Shown here: positions 6,138 to 12,898 of the stretch, piece by piece | How positions within the stretch are numbered: position 1 is the stretch's first letter | Layout of the letters: the number at the start of each line of letters is the position of its first letter | DNA from: Bacillota bacterium | GTDB lineage: Bacteria > Bacillota_E > Sulfobacillia > Sulfobacillales > Sulfobacillaceae | DNA: 14,211 bases | Assembly: GCA_021802375.1 (NCBI GenBank) | Contig: JAKAAL010000024.1 | Span: 1 to 14,211 of the forward strand | Direction of reading: 5' to 3' | Translations under genes and position numbers: made by a program | Notes under the pieces: model-generated | Told to the model about the DNA's origin: nothing | Database searches by the model: none | The model's input: the letters and a program-made list of their open reading frames with translations, nothing else

Positions 6138-7974
6138 AGGGCAAGAACCGTCCCACATTCAGGAACAACCAGGCACGCTGCCGCGCTTTAATGACAAGCA
6201 CGTGATACAGCAAGAGCAGCCATTCCACCTTGGTTTCCACAATAGCGAGGGGATATTTGGTCATCGGAGCCAATTGAGCCAGCGCCATGTTGTTCGGAGT
6301 ACGCTCCAGAATCAAGGCAATGCTCGTGCCATTGCGGGTGCTATTGTTGTCATACCACGACTGGGCCGCGGGGCTATTAGGGTTGACCGCAATATGCCCG
6401 ATGATTTGAGTGTTCGGGTCATTAATGCTGTTGTACGTGCCCCGATACACCCGAAAGCGCGTCAACACATTGCCGTTCGAAGATCCCGGCGTAATCGTCA
6501 ACGTCACGACTTGGCCGACATCCACCGCCACCGCGACGCCATCCACATCCGGCGTGGTACTGCTGGCCGCCACGGTTCCCACGGGAGCCGATTCGCCATT
6601 GTCATTGGCCGCCGACACCCAGTAGTAATAGGTGGCTGCATCCGATTCCCCTAAGCCGTTGCTGGCGACAAAATAACTGTCCGTGACGCCTGTGGGCAAT
6701 GTGCTGTGGGCGGTGGCGGTAAAAGTCGGCTGGGCGGGCGCTAAGGCATCGCTGTTGCCATTTTGAATCGGCTGACCATTGGGTACTTCTTGCAAAAAGA
6801 TCGAGGCCGTAAAGGGAATGACGCCGAAGGGAGACGCATAGCTGGGAATCGGTTCACCTGTCACAAAACCCATGCCGCTGCGCCCGGTGGGAATTTCCGG
6901 CCCTAACAGACGCCGCTCAGTAAAGGCCCGCAAGTTCGACAAATCTGTCAGGGTATTCGGACTGGCAAACATACGTAAATTGGCGAAAGACCCTAATTTC
7001 CCTTGGTTATAGAGACTGGAAGATGAATTGTTAATATCGCCAAATTCCAGGTATTTTCCCTGCAAGTCCGTGACTCCCACGCCAGCTGCTGCGCGCCCAA
7101 AATGTTGTTGTCCATTCAGCGCATTCGGCCCAAAGTATTGATAGTTCAATGGGCCCCCATCAATCATTTGCATAATCAAACCCGGATAGTTCACGGTATT
7201 GCCGTAGTTGTCCGTCACGGTCGGATCCGCAAAAGAGAAGTTGTTTTCCGCTAGCCCCAACAATTGAAAGGCCCCATCGCGGTCTTCTTCTTGCACAGGA
7301 TCGACCATCACGCCGCCGAGCAGACCCGACTGGGCCTCAACATCGGTAATGCCTCGTCGCACGCCGAAAAAGCAGACCTGCGCTTGGTTGCGCGTCCACG
7401 CGCCAATTCCGGTAGCCGGGACGCCGCCCTGCGCGAAGGCAAACCCTCCCCGAATCGAGCCGTATTGATCCCGTTCAGTCCACTGGTAGAGCGGGTTAAT
7501 CGAGGGGACGCGGTTGAGCCAGTTCCAGAGTACCAAGTGCTGGTTGTCATACAACACAGACGTCATGGTCGTGTCGAGGTTCAATGTCGCCATGGCGTTG
7601 CCATCCGCATACCCGGCGCCCAAATTGGTCGACGCTAAGGCCCGTTCGAAGTCCAAGGCGCGGCCATTGAGAAAGGACTGTCGCATGAGTGAATACGACT
7701 TTTGCAATTGGTTCCAAGCCCCGATGTTGGGGTTCTTAAACAAGATATTCATGTACGCCGCTTCATCGCCGCTCATCATCCGATCTTGCGGACGCACCAC
7801 CTGATTATCTTGATTTTTCCAGGATCGTGCCAACGCCTCATAGGACACGACGTTGCGCTCTTCCATCGGCAGATCCCAAACGCCGGGTTTGAGAGCGCTG
7901 GTGCCATTCATCATGGCCGACAAGAGCCGGGTATTGCGTTGCCCGTTGGTGGGCATCTCCGTAATGCGTGCCAT
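6124..7974 (-). CDS. Major capsid protein with inserted Ig/FN3-like domain
   Basis: The 616-residue product begins MARITEMPTNGQRNTRLLSA, with AAGGAGG 8 bases before the ATG. It follows protease and scaffold genes in canonical order and is the largest head protein here. The first ~410 residues and the last ~65 (from ALILERTPNNMALAQ, through PLAIVETKVEWLLLLYHVLV) look like a capsid fold with its final spine strands. Between them, about residues 415-550, lies a separate beta-sandwich resembling Ig/FN3 domains: TYYYWVSAANDNGESAP, VVTLTITPGS and TRFRVYRGT. Such inserted domains are known in capsid proteins of other tailed phages and generally project from the capsid surface. A minor head protein is the alternative, but order and size favour the major capsid. 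Confidence 0.85.
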   Translation of the reverse strand: MARITEMPTNGQRNTRLLSAMMNGTSALKPGVWDLPMEERNVVSYEALARSWKNQDNQVVRPQDRMMSGDEAAYMNILFKNPNIGAWNQLQKSYSLMRQSFLNGRALDFERALASTNLGAGYADGNAMATLNLDTTMTSVLYDNQHLVLWNWLNRVPSINPLYQWTERDQYGSIRGGFAFAQGGVPATGIGAWTRNQAQVCFFGVRRGITDVEAQSGLLGGVMVDPVQEEDRDGAFQLLGLAENNFSFADPTVTDNYGNTVNYPGLIMQMIDGGPLNYQYFGPNALNGQQHFGRAAAGVGVTDLQGKYLEFGDINNSSSSLYNQGKLGSFANLRMFASPNTLTDLSNLRAFTERRLLGPEIPTGRSGMGFVTGEPIPSYASPFGVIPFTASIFLQEVPNGQPIQNGNSDALAPAQPTFTATAHSTLPTGVTDSYFVASNGLGESDAATYYYWVSAANDNGESAPVGTVAASSTTPDVDGVAVAVDVGQVVTLTITPGSSNGNVLTRFRVYRGTYNSINDPNTQIIGHIAVNPNSPAAQSWYDNNSTRNGTSIALILERTPNNMALAQLAPMTKYPLAIVETKVEWLLLLYHVLVIKARQRAWLFLNVGRFLPYVNS

Positions 7975-7986
7975 AATAGATCCTCC

Positions 7987-9207
7987 TTACCGCCAGCCCA
8001 GTTGCTGTTGCACAGGACCCGGAACGATTTGATAAATCTCTTCAGGGGAATTTACGCGTCCCACCGCTTGCATGAGATCACTGTCCACCAACCCTCGACG
8101 CAAGCCTTCTTCCACATCCATCACCAGATCTTGCCGAGACTTTTGGAGTTTGGCCCCCTTCTTGCCCTCTTTGCCTCCAGCAAGCACCCCAAACTGCGGA
8201 GGCACCCCCCACATCGGTTGCGTGGCTGCCGGTTGGGCCGCCAGCGTCTGCAGACTTTTCGAGAGTTGACCAATCGCCTGATTTTGTGTCACCATATTGC
8301 CAATGACCGCTTTAAGGATCGTGCGGAGCTGGGCATTTTCCCGTCGCATGGCGGGTAAGGATTTGGCCAGCACATCTTGCTGTTCCCCCAAAATATCCAA
8401 CAGTGCTTCAAAGGCCGGGGCCGCATCGAGCAAGTCTTCACTAATCCGGGGATCTTGCGCCATGCTCTTCACCAAATCTTGCTTGGTGCCGACTTGTGAT
8501 CGCTTCATCGCCCGTTGGGACCGCACTTTGTGGGCGCCAATGGTATACACATCCGTGTCATTGCCGTCGGCCACATCGGGGCCGTCCGGTGGCACAATTT
8601 CGTCCTCTTCATGATTGGCGTCTTCGTTTTCGTAGTACGCATCATTGCCATCCGCATACACATCGTCCCAGTCATTTTTGCGGCGGCGGCTGTCGCCGGC
8701 TTCTTCGGCTTCATCCCCCACCCAGGCCGGTTTGGCCCGGCGCAATTTGCCCCGTGCTCGGTTCAGAGCTTTCTCGGCCTCCCGGCGGGATTTCCGCGCT
8801 TCGTCGCGTTCCTCTTCGTCTTCGGCCTCTTTTTCGTCGCGTTCCGCTTTGCGCAAGCGCAATTTGGCCCGCACCAATTCATCTTCCGCTTTTTCATCCT
8901 CGCGTTTGCGCGATTTGGTGACGCCGCGATGCTTTTTCGGGGAGCCAATCACCCCACGCAGGCCATTGACGCCCGATCCCAGATCCGGATTGTCGGGATC
9001 CTGATCTTCATCCTGCTCTTCGTCAAACTCGTCGTGATCGTCCTCTTGCTCGTCATCCCATTCCTCTAAGGCTTCGGCATTGCCTGCCGCCTTCACCAGC
9101 GCGGCTTTCGCTAAATACCGCTGAGATTTGACCAATTCTTGCATCGTCGGGTCTTGTCCGAGTTCTGCCGCAATTTGTGCGGCAGCTCGGTCCAGTGCGT
9201 TGGCCAT
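7987..9207 (-). CDS. Probable capsid scaffold protein, highly charged
   Basis: The 406-residue product starts at an ATG directly abutting the protease stop, with AAGGAGG 7 bases upstream. Residues about 45-230 are extremely rich in Asp, Glu, Lys and Arg: an acidic stretch (EEWDDEQEDDHDEFDEEQ), then a long helix of alternating charges (AKLRLRKAERDEKEAEDEEE), then another acidic stretch. Residues about 270-330 form a further helical segment with heptad spacing. Helical, charged proteins between prohead protease and major capsid are scaffolds that shape the procapsid and are then degraded. No globular enzyme domain is seen. The C-terminal ~50 residues, ending GPVQQQLGWR, could be the capsid-binding part. 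Function is from position and composition. Confidence 0.75.
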   Translation of the reverse strand: MANALDRAAAQIAAELGQDPTMQELVKSQRYLAKAALVKAAGNAEALEEWDDEQEDDHDEFDEEQDEDQDPDNPDLGSGVNGLRGVIGSPKKHRGVTKSRKREDEKAEDELVRAKLRLRKAERDEKEAEDEEERDEARKSRREAEKALNRARGKLRRAKPAWVGDEAEEAGDSRRRKNDWDDVYADGNDAYYENEDANHEEDEIVPPDGPDVADGNDTDVYTIGAHKVRSQRAMKRSQVGTKQDLVKSMAQDPRISEDLLDAAPAFEALLDILGEQQDVLAKSLPAMRRENAQLRTILKAVIGNMVTQNQAIGQLSKSLQTLAAQPAATQPMWGVPPQFGVLAGGKEGKKGAKLQKSRQDLVMDVEEGLRRGLVDSDLMQAVGRVNSPEEIYQIVPGPVQQQLGWR

Positions 9208-9945
9208 TTAGCGGCCTCCTTTCAATGATCGGGCGAACCCTTGCACGACCGCTTTGGCGAGCGGCAAGTCCCACCCCCGGCAGCGTGTCAGGTGCGTGAG
9301 CGCCCCTTTCACCCCATCGGTAAATTCATACGTCTGCGGATCATAGCACGGGCGTTGCCCGCGTTGACAGCGCCCCCAAATCCCTCCGTCGCCCCCATCC
9401 AAATTCAAGGTCCCCAAGGCACCCGGCGTTTCGAGCGTTTTTTGCAAGGATTTCGCAATCGCCGCAAACGACAAGGGCATAAGCGGTTGATGACTCATCG
9501 CCAGATGGCGAATTTTGCTTTTACTGATTTGGTGGCCTTGTTTCTCCAGAATCTCGCCTTGCACACTAAAGCCCACTCGGCGCTTGCTCTGTGGGGTCCG
9601 TTCCTGCGCTTGTACCAATGACCACACCGCATCACTGGGCGCATGGCCTTGATAGAGCAAGACGCGCCCGACGGTGGCCGGAATCGATCCATGGGGATCA
9701 ATCTCCCCGGCCTCATTCAAATGGGCCGGTTCAACACTGAGCGGTTCGCCAATCAGATTTTGCGGACCATCCAAATGGTCCCAATTGGCGTAGCCGTCTT
9801 TCAAGAGCGGATCACAATCCATGCCCTCTTGCACGACCACATCTTGGACCCCATCGGGCACTTCGGCCGAAATGGGACCATAAACAATCCGTTGCCGTGC
9901 GCCATGATGCACTTCTTCCGCCGATTTCGAGAGGGGAAACCACAT
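9208..9945 (-). CDS. Prohead maturation protease (His-Ser type)
   Basis: The start at 9945 has AAGGAGGG 7 bases upstream; the open frame reaches 10029 but that part overlaps the previous gene. The 245-residue product begins MWFPLSKSAEEVHHGARQRI. His57 in GYANWDHLDGP and Ser127 in RRVGFSVQGEI match the His and Ser of herpesvirus/HK97-like prohead serine proteases, and IRHLAMSHQPLMP (residues 145-157) follows as the conserved strand usually seen after the catalytic Ser. These enzymes cleave scaffold and capsid proteins during head maturation. Residues 188-245, with CQRGQRPC, are a helical extension of unclear role. Immediate downstream genes are scaffold and capsid, its expected substrates. Confidence 0.82.
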   Translation of the reverse strand: MWFPLSKSAEEVHHGARQRIVYGPISAEVPDGVQDVVVQEGMDCDPLLKDGYANWDHLDGPQNLIGEPLSVEPAHLNEAGEIDPHGSIPATVGRVLLYQGHAPSDAVWSLVQAQERTPQSKRRVGFSVQGEILEKQGHQISKSKIRHLAMSHQPLMPLSFAAIAKSLQKTLETPGALGTLNLDGGDGGIWGRCQRGQRPCYDPQTYEFTDGVKGALTHLTRCRGWDLPLAKAVVQGFARSLKGGR

Positions 9946-9958
9946 GGGGCATCCCTCC

Positions 9959-10351
9959 TTAGATAAACTGAATTTGATACGTTTGGGAGGCAATCGATGA
10001 GGCCACGGTAAATGTCGCGGTGCCCGCACTGTAACTCATGCTCTGAATATTCGGCGGCGTATCGCCCGAAGCATTCACGGCATGCCACCAAATGGGCGCA
10101 CGCGTCAAACCGCTCACGGCCACTGTTGTCGCGGTCCCCGCCGTCGCATCGGCCGTTTGTTGGGCCGTGGTCGTGGCAATAACCGTAAACAACGCATTCA
10201 GCGCCGTGGCGTCAAACCCAAAGGCATAATTCTGCCCGGGCTTTTTGCCCACAATGCCTTCTTGTAACGCCGCAATCGTCGTTCCGACCGGGGTTTGAGC
10301 TCCGGTCACGGAATTGTTAATGGCGTGCTGTTGGGCACGAGTGAAAGCCAT
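9959..10351 (-). CDS. Small beta-rich protein before the protease, unknown function
   Basis: I choose the ATG at 10351 because AAAGGAG lies 9 bases upstream; the ATG at 10360 abuts that site. The 130-residue product starts MAFTRAQQHAINNSVTGAQT. The second half is Ala/Thr-rich with strands (TATTVAVSGL, GTATFTVASSIASQTYQIQF). The stop overlaps the binding site of the protease gene. A strand-rich small protein at the head of the capsid block could be a decoration protein or head fibre, but no family is recognised. It is the first gene after an intrinsic terminator at 10416-10444. Confidence 0.65.
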   Translation of the reverse strand: MAFTRAQQHAINNSVTGAQTPVGTTIAALQEGIVGKKPGQNYAFGFDATALNALFTVIATTTAQQTADATAGTATTVAVSGLTRAPIWWHAVNASGDTPPNIQSMSYSAGTATFTVASSIASQTYQIQFI

Positions 10352-10415
10352 AGGAGCCATCTCCTTTCTGTTGCGATGGCCCCGGCACTGGCAGCACGAG
10401 GCCCGCGAATGGACA

Positions 10416-10444
10416 GAAAAATACCGCCTTGGAGAACAGGGCGG
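10416..10444 (-). terminator. Intrinsic terminator between the split virion gene and the head block
   Basis: On the minus strand CCGCC (10444-10440) pairs with GGCGG (10428-10424) around an 11-base loop, in which UG/CA can extend the stem past one mismatch, and TATTTTTC follows. The stem is short but GC-only and the U-run is clear. It lies 65 bases upstream of the next gene, in a 120-base non-coding stretch. No convincing promoter is visible between it and the head block, so it may act by partial attenuation. Confidence 0.65.
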
Positions 10445-10470
10445 CGCAACCGAAATGGGGCTTTAACCGG

Positions 10471-10578
10471 TTAATGGTGATTGTGAGAAATTAATCGTCG
10501 AAGGTCTTCTGAGTTCAGCGTGGCCAGTTCAAGAGCCAGCCATAGAGGTCTACGTAAAGGCAATGGGAATCCCGCCAT
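10471..10578 (-). CDS. Possible 35-residue small protein
   Basis: An ATG at 10578 opens a frame of 35 residues, beginning MAGFPLPLRRPLWLALELAT and continuing LNSEDLRRLISHNHH. It overlaps the end of exon 2 of the split gene by 29 bases in another frame. The text LATLNSEDLRRLI reads like a genuine helix-turn-helix of amphipathic helices. The binding site is weak and nothing else supports translation, so it may be chance. Confidence 0.35.
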   Translation of the reverse strand: MAGFPLPLRRPLWLALELATLNSEDLRRLISHNHH

Positions 10579-12286
10579 AACGCTGACCAATTTTACGGGT
10601 ATTCTTCATCAACCATTCCTCGTATTGAGCACGCAGTTCTTGCCCGGCCTGCTTTCCCGCATAGGTCCGATTATCCGAGACGCCATCCCGACTGACCGAA
10701 CGCGACTGCGCTCCGCCCGACAAGCTAAAGCCTGCAGCGCTGAGAATATTTGCCGCCGCTTGCTTGGCTATTGCTTCACGGATAATCTGATATTCCCCAT
10801 GCAGTTCGTTGAGGCCCGAGGCTAACCCGAAGTGCCAAAATGACGGAATCGAGTCGTAGTTGATGAAAAACTGCAGGCACCGTTGTTACTCGTAGCCGGA
10901 TGATCGGCTACGGGGCGCATCATTTCTGTACACCTCTTCGCATTCCTGCGAACGGTCGGACTATCGCTTCATCCTGCCACGATAGGCAGGAGCACGTCGC
11001 TTAGTCTCTACACCCCTACTATCCCGCGGAACGGGAGTTGGTTGGCTCGGGGTTGTCCATTACGCCACGCGGCGCATGGGGAGGTTCCCCGAATTCAGAC
11101 GTGTTTTTGGATCACGGATTACTCCGTGAGGCCACCGAATGTTAATGGCCGCCCCGTAAAACTGCCAACTTATTACGGCCCCATTGTCTGGTACCAGTTC
11201 TAACAGTCCGGTAATCGGATCAAAGACAATCCAATCGCGCCCAATCGACACGGCTTGGGATTGGTTGAAGTAGCCGTAGAGGTAATACACGGCTTGGATC
11301 TGTTTGCGCGGCAACGTAAAACTCATCCAGTGGGAGAAGTCCCGAGGCCGATGATAGGTCATCGCCACCTCTTGATGTTCCACATGATAAGAGGGGGGCA
11401 CGGCTCCGCGCTGTTGCAACACGTCATAAGGCAATTGTGAAATAAGCGGATCGGTATCCGTGGTATGCGGTTCCACAAAGAAATACCACGCACTTTCCAA
11501 ACTGTGCGTGGCATAATCGACGTATTGTTGCAAATTGGCCTCCGTAAATTGGCTGCCGCTAATCAACAGGGTTTCTGTGACACTCGTAGTCGGGAGTTGC
11601 CACGGATTGACATCCAAGACGATATATTGGCTCGGATTCGTCCCAGTACACACCACCGTTTGCCGGGCTGCCGTCCCCAAGGGTTGGGGAGGCCCGTTGG
11701 CCCATTGCAACGTACTGGGGCTCCCGACCGTCAGGGCCAACGGATACGCCCCGACAGGGGTATCTTGAGCCACATCTCGCACGCGCACCCCCGTTACGAT
11801 TTGCGGTTGAAACACAGGGGCCACGACATCGAGAGCTTCTAAGGACACGCCCCGTAACCATAGATGCCGCAATTCCTCCGACGGAATCAGCGTCACGCGA
11901 AAGGTCGGGGTCGTGGCACTCGGACCATTCGTATTCGCGATGGCCTGCATCTGATAAAGCCCGGCCACTCCGCGATAGAGTTGATTATCCCGGCTCGCAG
12001 GAGCAATCAGATTCGATCCCGGTCCTTGCACCGGCGGATCATACGGCTCACTCTCCCGAATCTGCTCCAATACAAAGGTCACGGTGGCATTGGGCTGATT
12101 AGCCCCACACGTAAAGGTCTGTGTAGCCAGAATTTGCGATAAGCCATCGGTGTATCCACTGAGACGAATCAAATTCACCACGACCGTATCCGTGGCTAAA
12201 GCTCCCTGCAAGGTTAAATAGGCCGTGATGACATTGCGTGTTGCATCATACCGGCAATATTCGTCGGCATCTTGGGCAATCGTCAA
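10550..12286 (-). CDS. Virion structural protein split by a group I intron (exons 12286-11144 and 10879-10550)
   Basis: Exon 1 runs from a TTG at 12286 to 11144 (381 codons); exon 2 from 10879 to the TAG at 10552-10550 (109 codons plus stop). Joined in phase they give about 490 residues. The first exon frame runs on to a stop at 11060, but that lies inside the intron. Exon 1 is strand-rich, with DTVVVNLIRLSGYTDG near the start and FSHWMSFTLPRKQIQAVYYL and IGRDWIVFDPITGLLELVPD near its end. Exon 2 has FFINYDSIPSFWHFGLASG, then IAKQAAANILSAAGFSLSG and SVSRDGVSDNRTYAGKQAG, resembling, from memory, the conserved C-terminus of a virion protein encoded near portal and capsid genes of large myophages. 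Exon 2 has no start codon or binding site of its own. No ATG fits the start; an AAGGCGGTGAGG-type site lies about 13 bases before the TTG, a rather long spacing. Confidence 0.8.
10880..11143 (-). ncRNA. Compact group I self-splicing intron (IC3/Azoarcus-like), about 264 nt, no ORF
   Basis: The conserved core is present on the minus strand. P7 is GACTA (11006-11002) with TAGTC (10963-10959), in the contexts GTAGAGACTAAGCG and GATAGTCC. P3 is CACGTC (11103-11098) with GACGTG (10998-10993), six pairs. P4 is TCGGGG (11092-11087) with CCCCGA (11052-11047), followed by GAGCCAA as in Azoarcus. P5 is CCATGCGCC/GGCGTAATGG. P2 is CACGGA-GTAA-TCCGTG (11128-11113), P8 CCTGCC/GGCAGG (10990-10973), P9 TTCGCA-GGAA-TGCGAA (10952-10937), and an extra 8-bp hairpin lies at 10912-10891. 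P1 is GGCCATT of exon 1 with GGTGGCC, placing a U-G pair at the 5' site. The 3' end AACAACGG with omega-G at 10880 resembles Azoarcus. Boundaries could shift by one base. Confidence 0.9.
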
Positions 12287-12326
12287 GGCATTCGTAAAGC
12301 CTCACCGCCTTTCCATGCAGAGGGGA

Positions 12327-12893
12327 TTAACGGCCATCGTCCCGCGCCATCTGAATCCCCCACCGTTTGGCGGCAGTACGAATCCGCTGCCACATCCGGC
12401 TTTGTTCCGCACGAGTATAGCGCCCGGCGTTCTTCGGTTTGCTCAAATAACTAATGGCGGCTCGCACGTGTTCCGGGGTGTCAATCGGATACGTATATGT
12501 CGCCGGATCAGCATATTGATTCCGATCTGGGGGGTAACCTTTAGGCGGCGTGCGGTGAGCACCCGGTGGTAAGGGCTTATGAGGAGCAGGACGCTTCCCC
12601 GACATTTTGGTTTCTCCGCTTTTGGCCACCTGCGCATCCCGCCCATGATAACCGGGACGATGCGGGCGTCCTTCTTCGGCCTCCTGATCGGTATAATCCC
12701 ACGCATCCGCAATAGCACGCTCTTCTTCGCCGGGGTCATCATGATCGGCAAATCCCCATGTAGTATCATCGTGGGTTTTGCGAGCCGATTTTAGTAACGT
12801 GGTCACCGATGCCCGGTCCTGCAACGCTTTGCGCAAGGGCGTGGGCGCCTCTGCGTGAGCGCGTTCTTGGGCAATTTGTTCGCGAATACTCAT
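12327..12893 (-). CDS. Phage protein with C-terminal DUF6582-like domain
   Basis: I prefer the ATG at 12893 (MSIREQIAQERAHAEAPTPL, 188 residues), with GGGAG about 9 bases upstream; the ATG at 12902 abuts that site and overlaps the previous stop. The N-terminal ~80 residues are charged and helical, the middle is Pro/Gly/His-rich and probably disordered, and residues about 130-185 contain YADPATYTYPIDTPEHVRAA, ISYLSKPKNAGRYTRAEQSR and IRTAAKRWGI. That last block matches my memory of DUF6582, found in many phage and prophage proteins near head genes, often attached to other virion or protease modules. Its biochemical role is not known to me. The stop lies 40 bases before the split virion gene. 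Confidence 0.7.
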   Translation of the reverse strand: MSIREQIAQERAHAEAPTPLRKALQDRASVTTLLKSARKTHDDTTWGFADHDDPGEEERAIADAWDYTDQEAEEGRPHRPGYHGRDAQVAKSGETKMSGKRPAPHKPLPPGAHRTPPKGYPPDRNQYADPATYTYPIDTPEHVRAAISYLSKPKNAGRYTRAEQSRMWQRIRTAAKRWGIQMARDDGR

Positions 12894-12898
12894 CGTGT

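Noticed and set aside
7702..8358. Plus-strand frame of 218 residues
   Set aside because: It spans, in antisense, the start of the capsid gene, its binding site and the end of the scaffold gene, and has no binding site or recognisable domain.
8515..9069. Plus-strand frame of 184 residues that looks like a multi-pass membrane protein
   Set aside because: It is the antisense of the Asp/Glu/Lys-rich scaffold gene; antisense of GAN codons reads as Phe, Val, Ile and Leu. It has no binding site and lies inside a convincing minus-strand gene.
10891..10912. Perfect 8-bp hairpin as a terminator
   Set aside because: No U-run follows on either strand and it lies just inside the 3' end of the group I intron, as a peripheral P9-type helix.
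11060..11143. The last 27 codons and stop of the 408-residue open frame as a real C-terminus
   Set aside because: These codons coincide with P2, P3, P4 and P5 of the group I intron, and a coding exon in phase follows the intron.
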